DNA of 64,000 bases, from positions 310,001-374,000 of the forward strand of contig CAZKRY010000001.1 of NCBI GenBank assembly GCA_964555355.1, written 5' to 3'. Positions 17,338 to 26,511 of the stretch are shown one piece after another (positions within the stretch are counted from its first letter, which is position 1; each line of letters starts with the position of its first letter). The translations under genes and the position numbers were made by a program. Under the pieces are notes generated by a model, which saw only the letters and a list, made by a program, of their open reading frames with translations, had not been told where the DNA came from and did not search any database. The stretch comes from CAIKBL01 sp964555355. Its GTDB lineage: Bacteria; Pseudomonadota; Gammaproteobacteria; Ga0077536.

Positions 17338-18384
17338 TTAGCCGGTCGCCACGCCAAAAATGTGACCGAGTGCAAAGGTCGCGCCGCCGGCCACGGCGCC
17401 GACCAGCAGCATGCGTAGACCGCTCCACCACGCACCGCGGCCGGTGAATAAACTCAACGTCGCGCCCACTGCAAAGAGTCCGCCGAGCGCGAGGCCAATG
17501 GCGAACGTAAGCGCGTGTTCCATGCGTGGCAGGAGATACGGCAGTACCGGTAACACCGCACCCACCGCAAAGGCGCCAAACGAAGCGACCGCCGCGCCCC
17601 ACGGCGAGCCGAGATCGGCGGGGTTTAAACCCAATTCCTCGCGCGCCAACGTATCGAGCGCGTGTTCGGGGTGTTTGATAAGTTCGCGTGCAAATTGGCG
17701 CGCGGTTTCCAATTCAAAGCCGCGTGCGTGATAAATGAGTGCGAGTTCTTCGATCTCTTCTTCGGGGTAACGCGCGAGCTCATCACGTTCCATCGCGATC
17801 TGCGCTTCAAAGACTTCGCGTTGCGAGCGCATGGAGATGTACTCGCCGGCCGCCATCGAGAGCGCCCCGGCCAATAATCCGGCGGCGCCAGTGGTAAGAA
17901 TGTTCGAAGGCGTCGCGCCGGCGCCCGCCACTCCGAGGATGAGACAGGCATTGGAAATGAGCCCATCGTTCACCCCAAACACCGCTGCGCGCAAATTACC
18001 GCCGCTTGCCACATCGCGATGACGCGCACCTACTTCGGATAATTGTGTGGGCATTGCATGGCCCGGCGCGGGCGGTGCGTCGAGCGCGGATAAACCGCGC
18101 ACCTTCATCGCGGCCAATACCGGTTTGATTGCGCGGGCACCGAGTTTACGGATCAAAACGGCGACTAAGCGTGCGCGGTGGCTTGGGACGAACGTCGGAC
18201 ATGGGACGTCGAGCGACGCGGCCCACGAAGCGGCTTGCGTCTCGGCGGCCGCCGCCAATGCGATAAACATGGCGGCGATCCTGGGGTTCGTCTCGTGTTG
18301 CGCGATCACGCGATACAGCCAGGCGGATTCGGCTTCTTCGTGCCAGTGTTTCAGTAAATTGGCTTGGGGATGTGAAGAGGTCAT
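17338..18384 (-). CDS. VIT1/CCC1-family transporter with N-terminal ferritin-like domain
   Basis: 348 residues from the ATG at 18384. The N-terminal part (about 1-110) has HWHEEAESAWLYR and an AAAETQAASW helix, as in rubrerythrin/ferritin-like diiron helices. The C-terminal part contains the VIT1/CCC1 signature GVNDGLISNACLILGVAG and AAGEYISMRSQ, plus five hydrophobic segments. This fused class is linked to Fe2+ or Mn2+ transport and storage in the inner membrane. Its ATG overlaps the stop of the methyltransferase gene by 4 bases. Confidence 0.85.
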   Translation of the reverse strand: MTSSHPQANLLKHWHEEAESAWLYRVIAQHETNPRIAAMFIALAAAAETQAASWAASLDVPCPTFVPSHRARLVAVLIRKLGARAIKPVLAAMKVRGLSALDAPPAPGHAMPTQLSEVGARHRDVASGGNLRAAVFGVNDGLISNACLILGVAGAGATPSNILTTGAAGLLAGALSMAAGEYISMRSQREVFEAQIAMERDELARYPEEEIEELALIYHARGFELETARQFARELIKHPEHALDTLAREELGLNPADLGSPWGAAVASFGAFAVGAVLPVLPYLLPRMEHALTFAIGLALGGLFAVGATLSLFTGRGAWWSGLRMLLVGAVAGGATFALGHIFGVATG

Positions 18385-19154
18385 TTTGCGGCGTAACAAT
18401 AAAAGCTGTCGTTCAATAGCGGCGCGCGTATTTCAATGTCGCGGAAACCGACGTCCCGTAACGTGCGGCGCAAATTTTCCGGTGAGAAATACACCAGGTG
18501 ATCGGGCGGCCGGTAGCCACTCCAGCGCGCGCCGAGCAGGCGGCGATTAAAGCCGCCGTGATTGACCGTTTTCAGCAGTAGAACGCCGCGATCGTTGAGC
18601 AACGCATGACATTGCTTAAGCGCGGCCAGCGGATCGTGTAGGTGTTCGATGAGTGAAATCATGGTTATTGCATCAAAGCGCCGCTCCGCAAATGGAAATG
18701 CGCAGAAATCCCCAACCAAAACTTCCACACCCAACGCGCGGGCTTCGTTCGCAAGATGCGCCGAGATTTCGATGCCGGTACAGGAGTAGATCGTGCGCGC
18801 GTCGCGCAAAAACGCGCCACCGCCGCAGCCGATATCAAGCACCGTGCCGCCGGCCGGCAGACGCCGCTTCAGTTCGCGCACAAACACACTGCCTTTGGTG
18901 CGGCCGGACAGGCGCCGTAGCCAATGACGAACGAAGGCGGCAAGTCGGCCTGCGATGCCGCGCTTTTTTGTCTCTTTGCGCTGTTGAATGGCCGCACCGG
19001 AGTAAAACTCCGGGCGCGATGCAACCGTTGGATAAGGATGAATGCACGCCACGTCGCACGCCGCGCACTGGCGGATCTCCCAGGCGCCGATGGTGTAAAT
19101 GACGCTATTTGCTTGCGCGCCGCAGATTGGGCAAGCGGCTTGTTCTCCACTCAT
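18381..19154 (-). CDS. Class I SAM methyltransferase with N-terminal cysteine motif
   Basis: 257 residues. An N-terminal zinc-ribbon-like part (CPICG near 9-13 and CAAC about 18 residues on) precedes a methyltransferase domain with VLDIGCGGGAFL and a post-motif SLIEHLHDP. This layout is frequent in methyltransferases of polysaccharide or lipid modification. The start at 19154 is used because it gives the typical N-terminus and a 4-base overlap with the preceding kinase-like gene; the longer frame reads back through that gene. Confidence 0.85.
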   Translation of the reverse strand: MSGEQAACPICGAQANSVIYTIGAWEIRQCAACDVACIHPYPTVASRPEFYSGAAIQQRKETKKRGIAGRLAAFVRHWLRRLSGRTKGSVFVRELKRRLPAGGTVLDIGCGGGAFLRDARTIYSCTGIEISAHLANEARALGVEVLVGDFCAFPFAERRFDAITMISLIEHLHDPLAALKQCHALLNDRGVLLLKTVNHGGFNRRLLGARWSGYRPPDHLVYFSPENLRRTLRDVGFRDIEIRAPLLNDSFYCYAAK

Positions 19155-20212
19155 CGCGGTAGGTCTGCGAAACGCGCGTTGACCAATGCCGTGAGTTCGC
19201 GCCTTAACGATCGCACCTGTGCCGCGCATTGCAATTGATTGCGCGCGCGTTGCAAGTTGTGCTCGCCGCGGCTTGCGAAGCGTGTCTCGTCCCAACCGAA
19301 GTAACTCTCGTGCAAGGCGTCCGCGGCAAAACGGGTGGTAAGTTCGAGATAAATGGTTTCCGTCGCCGCGACGATTGAGTGAATTTCTGGTGGAAGTAGC
19401 AGGGTGCCGGCCGCCTCGGCGTAACCGGCGAGCGCGGCATCGAACAAATCCAAACTAAAGCGCGGCGCCGCCGCGTCCTCCGGATACGGATTGCACCATG
19501 AGCGTAGCGCATCGCCTAACTCATAAGTGAGTGGCGCCCGCGTCAATGTATCGAGATCGACCATGCATAATGGTGCGGCGTTCACGCCGAACAAAAGATT
19601 AGATAACTTCGGATCGCCATGAACTAAACGCAAAGGCTCGAGCGCGACGGGCGGGACAGTGTCGAGCGCGGCGAGCGTCTCGGTGGCAAGCGTTTTGACC
19701 TCTGGAAATAAACGATGGGTGGCATGGGTTTTGATCGTTTCTTGCAGAAATCCAGCATGCCGCATTGGCTCGTGAACCGGTGTCCGGGCATAGGGAAGCG
19801 CCGTTGGGAAATCAACGAGGGCGGCGTGGAAGCCGCCCAGCAGTGACCCCGCGCTTCGCGCATGCGCGAGATCGGGTAAGGTGGCGAAGCTCACGCCATC
19901 GACGAAGGTTAGCAACCGCCAGTTTGCGCCTAACTCACTCACACAGTCGGTATGTTGTCCGGGTTGGACCAAGCGCGGGGTCACCGCGCCACGCGCAGCG
20001 AGATAATCGGTGACGGCACGGAGATTCGCGTTCACTTCACGCGGCATGCTCGCGTGAAGTCGTTGCAGAACCCAACACGTCCGGTCCCGTTCGACCTTCC
20101 AAGTCAGGTTGATGAGCCCGCCGGTCAGCGGAACTAGCGTCGCGCCGCTGAGCGCGTAAGCTTCAAGTACGCGCTGGGCGTCAGGTAAAAATTCAGCGTG
20201 GCGTTGCGACAT
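19151..20212 (-). CDS. Aminoglycoside-phosphotransferase-family kinase (sugar/amine kinase-like)
   Basis: About 353 residues from the ATG at 20212; an in-frame ATG at 20242 is an alternative. The family motifs are LVHGDPKLSNLLF (catalytic Asp) and VDLDT (metal binding), and the N-terminal GGLINLTWKV is the nucleotide-binding loop seen in N-acetylhexosamine 1-kinase-like enzymes. Substrate is not certain. The stop overlaps the methyltransferase start, making a three-gene operon with the VIT-type transporter. Confidence 0.8.
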   Translation of the reverse strand: MSQRHAEFLPDAQRVLEAYALSGATLVPLTGGLINLTWKVERDRTCWVLQRLHASMPREVNANLRAVTDYLAARGAVTPRLVQPGQHTDCVSELGANWRLLTFVDGVSFATLPDLAHARSAGSLLGGFHAALVDFPTALPYARTPVHEPMRHAGFLQETIKTHATHRLFPEVKTLATETLAALDTVPPVALEPLRLVHGDPKLSNLLFGVNAAPLCMVDLDTLTRAPLTYELGDALRSWCNPYPEDAAAPRFSLDLFDAALAGYAEAAGTLLLPPEIHSIVAATETIYLELTTRFAADALHESYFGWDETRFASRGEHNLQRARNQLQCAAQVRSLRRELTALVNARFADLPR

Positions 20213-20287
20213 GCGTGGCTTGGGCGACTGGGGCGCATGCATGATACACAGAAATAATGCTTTAGCCGGCAACATCGGACAGTGACG

Positions 20288-21799
20288 ATGCGATCGACGG
20301 TTCAATTTAGTGCACCAAACACGCGGCCAAGTCGTGTACGGGACAACCACGCGAAACGGCTGCACGTCATTGGATGCTGGCTCGTCATGCTGCTCGCGGC
20401 TTGCGCACTGCCGCCGCGGCATCCGGCGACGTCCCCTGAGATTGAATTCTGCCGCGCGCTTTTTGCGGAAAGCGAGCGCACGATCAGCGCCGCCGGCGTT
20501 CGTTACCCTGCGGCTTGGTCCGTGCCGGGCGCGCCGTTTTTGCGCACTGATCGTTTTCTGGCATCTTTTCGACAAGATGCGTTGAGTGAAGCAGGCAGTA
20601 GGGAGTGGCTGGCGGCGATGGCGGCGTTGGATGCCACGGCGCGGGCGATTGAAACTCGCAATATAAATCGCCCTATCGCCCGAACGTCGGAAAAACCGTT
20701 CGCAAAGTGTCGCGAGGTACTTACCGCAGCGGCGCAATCCTCGTCGTCTACGCTCGCGGAACTCGGAAAGCAGCTCACGGTGCCGGATGAATACCGCACC
20801 TGGCAGCGTGCGTTAGGCGTCTATGCGCTCACTCGCTACGCGGCATTACGCGGGGTACGCGATCTGCAATCACGGCATGCGGTAACCTCGGAAGCTCCGC
20901 ACGAAGGTGGATTGCACTATGCATTCGACTCGCCAACTGACCAGACCGTGCCCTGGCCAAGATTAACGCGCGATGCATTAGGGAGACTCGAATTAGCGCC
21001 CGTACAACTCGCGCGGCTCTATCGCGAACACGCGCCGCGATGGGTGGTGAGGCAGGAATCCGTTGCGGATCATATCGGCGCACTACAGTGGCGAGGGTCA
21101 CGGCTGGTGGTCAATTCCACCATGCCGGCGCTGTACACCTATCACACCTATACGCGATTCGACGGTGCGGCGCTGTTACAACTTAACTATGTCGTGTGGT
21201 TTCCGGCGCGACCGGCGACCGGCGTGTTCGATCTTTACGCGGGAGAGTTGGATGGACTCACCTGGCGAGTGACGCTAGACATTGACGGTACGCCGCTGTT
21301 GTTCGACGTCATGCATAACTGCGGGTGTTACCACCAGTGGTTCCCGACATCGCGCTTAACGCGCAAGGTAGTGAAAGATGAATTGGAAGAGCCATTGTGG
21401 TCGCCGTTTCCGATTGCGAACATTCAACACGGAGCGGATCTGACGTTGCATCTCGCCGCCGGCACGCATTATTTGACAGCAGTCACCACGCGCGAGCACG
21501 AAACCGTGCCTACCGCGCTCAAACCGCTGGATTATTCCGAACTTTTTCAACTTTCCACCGACACGGGCACGCGCAGTGCATTCGGTGACAATGGCATCAT
21601 CGCGCAGAGCGCGCGGTTAGAGCGTGTGGTGTTATGGCCGTTGGGTGTACCCGCGCCGGGTGCGATGCGAAGCGCGGGTCATCACGCGACGGCCTTCATC
21701 GGGCGCCGGCATTTTGATGATGCGTATTTGCTTGAGCGTTATTTTGGGCGAAGACCCTCACCCCAGCCCTCTCCCGCAAAGCGGGAGAGGGTGAAATAG
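20288..21799 (+). CDS. Hypothetical lipoprotein-like protein
   Basis: 503 residues, family not recognised. A hydrophobic segment ending LLAACALPP near residues 30-45 fits a lipobox after an unusually long basic leader. The middle holds a helical region (about 60-230) and then a beta-rich part with several His/Trp/Tyr motifs (NCGCYHQWF). The last 16 residues (RRPSPQPSPAKRERVK) are encoded by the dispersed repeat at 21755, so the original stop was probably displaced. It is divergent from the kinase gene over 75 bases. Confidence 0.7.
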   Translation: MRSTVQFSAPNTRPSRVRDNHAKRLHVIGCWLVMLLAACALPPRHPATSPEIEFCRALFAESERTISAAGVRYPAAWSVPGAPFLRTDRFLASFRQDALSEAGSREWLAAMAALDATARAIETRNINRPIARTSEKPFAKCREVLTAAAQSSSSTLAELGKQLTVPDEYRTWQRALGVYALTRYAALRGVRDLQSRHAVTSEAPHEGGLHYAFDSPTDQTVPWPRLTRDALGRLELAPVQLARLYREHAPRWVVRQESVADHIGALQWRGSRLVVNSTMPALYTYHTYTRFDGAALLQLNYVVWFPARPATGVFDLYAGELDGLTWRVTLDIDGTPLLFDVMHNCGCYHQWFPTSRLTRKVVKDELEEPLWSPFPIANIQHGADLTLHLAAGTHYLTAVTTREHETVPTALKPLDYSELFQLSTDTGTRSAFGDNGIIAQSARLERVVLWPLGVPAPGAMRSAGHHATAFIGRRHFDDAYLLERYFGRRPSPQPSPAKRERVK

Positions 21800-21941
21800 A
21801 GAACTTCTCGCTTTGAGAGAAGGTGAAATAGAAAACCTCTCCCGCCGGGAAGTTGGCGCGCAGCGTCGGGTGAGGGGCGAGGTGTCTACTGGCACGGCGT
21901 GAAGACCCTCACCCCGGCCCTCTCCCGCACGCGGGAGAGGG
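21755..21941. repeat. Cluster of CTCTCCC/GGGAGAG repeats
   Basis: Copies at 21755-21791, 21836-21877 and 21906-21941, with a weaker related hairpin around 21803-21825. The first encodes the C-terminus of the upstream protein; the rest fill the gap to the next convergent gene. Same family as at 13439 and 38791. Confidence 0.8.
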
Positions 21942-22004
21942 TGGCAATGCAATGATCTCTCACGGAGCGGGCGAGACTTGGAAATGCGATGACACGCGGG
22001 AAAA

Positions 22005-22442
22005 CTACGGCGGCGGCGACTGCAGATCCGCGAGTTCTTTTCTAAGCTTTTCCACCTCGCGGCGCGCGAGATCGCGTTCGCGTTCAATCTTCGCCATCTC
22101 CGCGAGTGCTTCAAAGGCCGACTGTTCGGCGCGTTCGGCGCGGGCTAGGGCGGCGCTGCGCTGTTCGGCCAAACCGGCTTCGACTTGCGAGCTACCGATC
22201 GTTTGCCGCCAAAGATGTTTTAGCACCGAGAAGTTGGGCCAGGTTTCATCGCCCGTACCATGTTTATCGAGCAGTGCCGCGAATTCAGACAAGCGCATAT
22301 GTGTATTGGCGGCTTCATCCATGAATTCGAGTAGCTCGTGCATGTCGTCGTCTTGCACGCTCACCCGCGCATGCTTGATGAAACGATGCAGACTGCGGGC
22401 TTCAAAAAATCCGGCGTCGCCCTCGTCGAAATCTAGCTTCAT
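22005..22442 (-). CDS. Hypothetical protein with C-terminal coiled coil
   Basis: 145 residues, family not recognised. The N-terminal part is acidic and helical (FFEARSLHRFIKHARV, MHELLEFMDEAANTH); residues about 90-140 are a strongly charged Ala/Glu/Arg coiled coil. No signal peptide, cytoplasmic. Located 32 bases downstream of the PreP-type protease gene, so possibly co-transcribed with it. Confidence 0.65.
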   Translation of the reverse strand: MKLDFDEGDAGFFEARSLHRFIKHARVSVQDDDMHELLEFMDEAANTHMRLSEFAALLDKHGTGDETWPNFSVLKHLWRQTIGSSQVEAGLAEQRSAALARAERAEQSAFEALAEMAKIERERDLARREVEKLRKELADLQSPPP

Positions 22443-22474
22443 ACGCTCCGTCGCAAGTTTCGTTATGGCTAATT

Positions 22475-25375
22475 CTAGAGGGATTCGATCGTGAAACCCA
22501 ATGCCGTTAGTGCATCCTTGGTATCGGCATGCGTGACCACGCTCGCCACTTTGCCCGCGCCGGAAAGATAGCGCTCCGCCACGCGCTGCAACTCGGTGTG
22601 CTGCATGCTGAGCACGCGCGCGCGCACGTTCGCGCGAAACTCCGGCGTGCGACCCTGTAGGTTGCTATAGAAGGCATCGATGGCCGCGCCGGCCGGTGAA
22701 CGCGGTTTATCCAGACTTCGAATGACACCGAGAATCGATTCTTCCAGGCGCGCGTCATCGCGATGCTCCGCGAACCAAGACAAGGTTCGATCGAAATCGT
22801 CAAATGTTTCGACAAGCCGGGGATCGCGGTAGGAATAGAGGAAAAAGCAGCCGCTGTCGGCGTCAAAGCTCGCGCCGCCGCCGTAGGCGCCACCTTTCTC
22901 GCGAATGGCCGCATGGAGATAACCATCGGCGAGATATCGGCTCAACACTGCTAGCGCGGGCGCGTCCGGATGCGCTTCGGGGACCGCGGGATAGGCTTGA
23001 GCGCAGAAATTGACTTCGGTGTTAGTGACCCAGGCGGTAATTGGCGCCGGCGCTCCGGGTGGGACGACGAACGGTGCCGCGGGCGGCGCGGTGACCGCGG
23101 GCGCGTTGCGGTTGAGCGCGTCGGTCGCGAGATCAAGTGATTCGGTTTCACCCACCAGCAAGACTTGCGGGGTTTCTTGTAAAAGTCGCGCACGAATCGC
23201 CGCGAAGCGCGCGAATAAATCCTCGAGCACTCGCGGATTGTTGCCGGCTTCGTCATCGAGCGCTTGCATCGCGCGAAGATGCGTTGGGCCGTCCCACAAG
23301 TCGGCGAGCCACGCGGAACGCGATAACCCGCGCGCCGCACTGAGCATGGCCAGACTGTGGCCGCGATCGGTGATGCCCATTTCTAAATCGGCGCGCGTCT
23401 GTGCCAGTAAATCGCGCAAACGGTCGGTCTCATCAAAGCGAACACGCGCGAGGATGGCCGCGAGTTCATCGCAGAGAGCGTTCGTATGCCGGCGTAATCC
23501 TTTGCTCGATAACACCAACCGCGCGTGGTGACGGTCGACCGAATCCGGGTGGCTACGCACCAACGAACTACACGCGAATTGACCGAGACTTGCGCGTCGC
23601 AGCTGCGCCTCCAGATAACTCTCGGTGTCGGTGCCGAAGTCGAGCAGATAAGCGGCGAACAACGGTAGGACGGTGAGCTCCGCGAGATCCAAGGCGGGAA
23701 GCGGATATACCCATTGCACGTGGGCGAGTCCGTTGGTCCCACGTACATAACGATGAACTTGGCGGCCACGGATTTCATGCACGGTGCCGGTGACCGGCGT
23801 GACCGCCGCCGGCACATCGGCCAGCGTCAGTTTAGGCAGTATCTCCGGATCGTCGATGCGCGCTTGGCGGGTGGCGAGGGCTGCCGCCTGTACCGCGATT
23901 TGCGCGCGATCGGCTTCATTGAGCTGCGTGAACAAGGTCTGAAGTCGCGCGGCTTCGGCAACTTGTTCGCGTTCGCGCCTGCCTAAGTCGGGGCGCATGG
24001 TGACCGCTACACGATGCGCGTTATCGACGAGCAGGTTGCGCAACAGGCGCTTGATGTACGCGGGATCTTCGATGTCCTTGCGCAGCGCGCTCAATAAGGT
24101 GTCGATATCAAGCAGCGCTATCGGATCGGCGCGATACAGCGCCGCCGGAAGCATGCGGCTCATCAGTTGTAGGCCGTAGGGGTAGTGATCGCCACTAATA
24201 TCCCGTTGCGCCATTTCGATTCTATCGAGCGCCGCGTGCATGATCGGGGGCGCTAGCCCATGCGTGGCGAGCTGTTCGAATAACTCGAAAATCTGCTTCT
24301 CCAGTGTCGCGCCATGCTCGGCTTCAGAGCCTTCAACGCCGCACATAAACGCCAGTTGCCGTGCCGAGTCGTCGATCCCGCAAAGTTCCGACGGCGCGCG
24401 CGCCAATGGCGTGGTCTCAAGCAGATGACGCAGTGGCGAGGCGCTGTGGTCAAGCAACACACCCGATACCAAATGCGCCTCTAACAAGGTACGAGGATCG
24501 GTGGTTGGGCCCAGCAACCAAGCCCAGACCAGATGGGTGGCTTGTTCCGCATCTTCGGGTGAATCCACCGGATAAGTCTCGTCCACTCGTCGCACCATTG
24601 CCTTTAGCGGTTGCGGTGCGGCGACCACGATTTGGGACTGTTGGTTGAATCGCGCGAGTGCCAGGGCTTCAATCTTGGTCTGATGATCGAGCACCGGGAA
24701 GCTGCCGTAGGTTAGAAACACCGCTTGGCTTGGGTGATAGTGCCGCGCGTGAAACGCACGCAACTGTCCATGCGAGAGGTTTGGGATCTCGGCCGGCTCG
24801 CCGCCGGAATTAAACCGGTACGCCGTGTCCGGCAGAAGTGCGCTTTGTAGATACTGGTAAAGACGGGCGATGGGTGAACTCATCGCCCCCTTCATCTCAT
24901 TGAATACGACCCCCTTGTAGACCAGCCCTTGCGATGGGTCTTGAGGTTGGGCGAATTCGATGCGGCAACCTTCCTGCGCGAAGTCGAGCGGATCGAGGTT
25001 CGGAAAAAACACCGCGTCCAAATAGATCGCCAGCAAATTATCGAAATCGCGTCGATTGCGTGTGGCAAACGGATAGGCGGTGCTGTCGCTGCTGGTAAAC
25101 GCGTTCATGAATGTGTTGAGCGAGCGCCTGAGCATCATGAAAAACGGATCACGCACCGGATAACGCGCGCTCCCGCATAGCGTGGTGTGCTCCAAAATGT
25201 GAGCGACCCCGGTTGAATCCTCCGGAATGGTGGGGAAAGCGACCATGAAGGCGTTGTTGTCGTCTTCACACGCCAAATGGAAGTGACGCGCACCGGTCGC
25301 CTCATGCAAATAAGACTGTACTTCGACGTTCAACGTTTGAATGCGGTGCGTGGCGCGCAGCGTAAATCCGCTCAT
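22475..25375 (-). CDS. M16C metalloprotease, presequence protease (PreP/Cym1) family
   Basis: 966 residues, matching full-length PreP-type peptidasome enzymes. The inverted zinc motif HILEH is at 59-63 within the HTTLCGSARYPVRDPF stretch, and the second half repeats the M16 fold. It degrades small unstructured peptides inside a closed two-half chamber. No signal peptide, so it is probably cytoplasmic, as in other bacteria. It is divergent from yajQ over 114 bases. Confidence 0.93.
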   Translation of the reverse strand: MSGFTLRATHRIQTLNVEVQSYLHEATGARHFHLACEDDNNAFMVAFPTIPEDSTGVAHILEHTTLCGSARYPVRDPFFMMLRRSLNTFMNAFTSSDSTAYPFATRNRRDFDNLLAIYLDAVFFPNLDPLDFAQEGCRIEFAQPQDPSQGLVYKGVVFNEMKGAMSSPIARLYQYLQSALLPDTAYRFNSGGEPAEIPNLSHGQLRAFHARHYHPSQAVFLTYGSFPVLDHQTKIEALALARFNQQSQIVVAAPQPLKAMVRRVDETYPVDSPEDAEQATHLVWAWLLGPTTDPRTLLEAHLVSGVLLDHSASPLRHLLETTPLARAPSELCGIDDSARQLAFMCGVEGSEAEHGATLEKQIFELFEQLATHGLAPPIMHAALDRIEMAQRDISGDHYPYGLQLMSRMLPAALYRADPIALLDIDTLLSALRKDIEDPAYIKRLLRNLLVDNAHRVAVTMRPDLGRREREQVAEAARLQTLFTQLNEADRAQIAVQAAALATRQARIDDPEILPKLTLADVPAAVTPVTGTVHEIRGRQVHRYVRGTNGLAHVQWVYPLPALDLAELTVLPLFAAYLLDFGTDTESYLEAQLRRASLGQFACSSLVRSHPDSVDRHHARLVLSSKGLRRHTNALCDELAAILARVRFDETDRLRDLLAQTRADLEMGITDRGHSLAMLSAARGLSRSAWLADLWDGPTHLRAMQALDDEAGNNPRVLEDLFARFAAIRARLLQETPQVLLVGETESLDLATDALNRNAPAVTAPPAAPFVVPPGAPAPITAWVTNTEVNFCAQAYPAVPEAHPDAPALAVLSRYLADGYLHAAIREKGGAYGGGASFDADSGCFFLYSYRDPRLVETFDDFDRTLSWFAEHRDDARLEESILGVIRSLDKPRSPAGAAIDAFYSNLQGRTPEFRANVRARVLSMQHTELQRVAERYLSGAGKVASVVTHADTKDALTALGFTIESL

Positions 25376-25489
25376 AAGAGGTCAGTCCTTATCGGTGTTT
25401 GGGCCGCAAAAATTGGGTAGGCGCTAGGATAGCGCACTAAGGCGCGAAGCCGGCGTTACAATACCGGCAAAAAGCGGGAGAGCCGGGCG

Positions 25490-25972
25490 ATGCCTTCGTT
25501 TGACGTTGTATCGGAAGTCGATTTGCATGAACTAACCAACGCGGTGGACCAAGCAAACCGCGAGGTCACCAATCGCTTTGATTTGAAAGGCACCGGGGCC
25601 AAGGTTGCGCAAGAGGCACACGTTATGACCGTGACCGGTCAGACGGATTTTCATGTCAAACAGATCATGGAAATTTTGCGTCTGAAAATCTCGAAGCGCG
25701 GAATCGATGTTAGCTGTCTAGAGGCTGGGGAGCTTCACGTCGCGCTGAACGAGGCACGCCAAACATTGACCGCGCGCCATGGTATTGACAAGGACAGCGG
25801 CAAAAAGCTTGTCAAATTTCTAAAAGACAGCGGCCTTAAAGTTCAGGCGCAGATCCAAGACGAACAGGTGCGGGTCATGGGCAAAAAGAAAGACGATTTA
25901 CAGGCGGCGATCGCGGCGTTGAAGGGTGGCAATTTGGGGCTGCCGCTACAGTTCACGAACTTTCGTGAGTAG
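25490..25972 (+). CDS. YajQ-family nucleotide-binding protein
   Basis: 160 residues, the usual length. N-terminal MPSFDVVSEVD, the RFDLKGT motif and the C-terminal KKKDDLQAAIAALK match YajQ, whose members bind nucleotides and in Xanthomonas c-di-GMP. A GGGAGAG site precedes the ATG. First of a probable three-gene transcript with the CPXCG and DUF3301 genes. Confidence 0.95.
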   Translation: MPSFDVVSEVDLHELTNAVDQANREVTNRFDLKGTGAKVAQEAHVMTVTGQTDFHVKQIMEILRLKISKRGIDVSCLEAGELHVALNEARQTLTARHGIDKDSGKKLVKFLKDSGLKVQAQIQDEQVRVMGKKKDDLQAAIAALKGGNLGLPLQFTNFRE

Positions 25973-25999
25973 GCGCGCGCGGCAACGCAACGGCATCGC

Positions 26000-26179
26000 A
26001 TGCTAGAACATTTTTATCCGTGTCCGTATTGCGGAGAGACGATCTCGAGCCTTCTGGATTCCTCCGTCATGGCGCAGACCTACATTGAAGACTGCGAAGT
26101 CTGTTGCCGCCCGCTTGAACTCGAGGTTGAGTTCGCGGACGACGAACTCGTGCATTTCAGCGCGCGTCACACCGGCTAG
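26000..26179 (+). CDS. CPXCG-motif cysteine-rich protein
   Basis: 59 residues, too short for many gene finders. CPYCGE at 8-13 and CEVCC at 32-36 form the paired metal-binding motif of the Cys_rich_CPXG family; the tail is acidic. Function unknown. It lies 27 bases after yajQ and is followed after 2 bases by the DUF3301 gene, an arrangement that supports expression. Confidence 0.85.
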   Translation: MLEHFYPCPYCGETISSLLDSSVMAQTYIEDCEVCCRPLELEVEFADDELVHFSARHTG

Positions 26180-26181
26180 CG

Positions 26182-26511
26182 ATGACGAAGGCGTTGTGGC
26201 TATTGGTATGCGCAGGCGGTGCGATCGGCTTATGGTCTTTCAGCGTGCGCGGGCGCGAACGGGTACTCGCCATCACGGCCGAGATTTGTCGCGAGCTGAC
26301 CTTGCAGCGATTGGACGATTCGGTGGTGCTCTGCGGGGTGGCGTTGGTGCGCGATAATCCATGGAGTGTGCTCAGGCGCTATGAATTTGACTTTAGTACC
26401 GACGGCGCCGATCGGCGTCGTGGCCAAATCATTCTGATGGGTCTTGCGCTGTACGCCGCGCGGATCGATCTACCGGGCGGCCCGCTGCATCTTGACTTAA
26501 GCGGGCGCTAA
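26182..26511 (+). CDS. DUF3301-family membrane-anchored protein
   Basis: 109 residues: one N-terminal hydrophobic helix (LWLLVCAGGAIGLW), then the family block REXxLAITAEICRELTLQRLDDSVVL and RYEFDFSTDGADRRRGQI. DUF3301 is mainly gammaproteobacterial, one of the taxonomic hints in this window. Function unknown. Its stop overlaps the convergent coiled-coil gene end by 4 bases. Confidence 0.85.
   Translation: MTKALWLLVCAGGAIGLWSFSVRGRERVLAITAEICRELTLQRLDDSVVLCGVALVRDNPWSVLRRYEFDFSTDGADRRRGQIILMGLALYAARIDLPGGPLHLDLSGR

Noticed and set aside
19151..20737. 528-codon frame as one long kinase gene
   Set aside because: The first 175 codons lack the kinase fold, are Arg-rich and overlap the divergent gene at 20288; the ATG at 20212 or 20242 gives a normal N-terminus.
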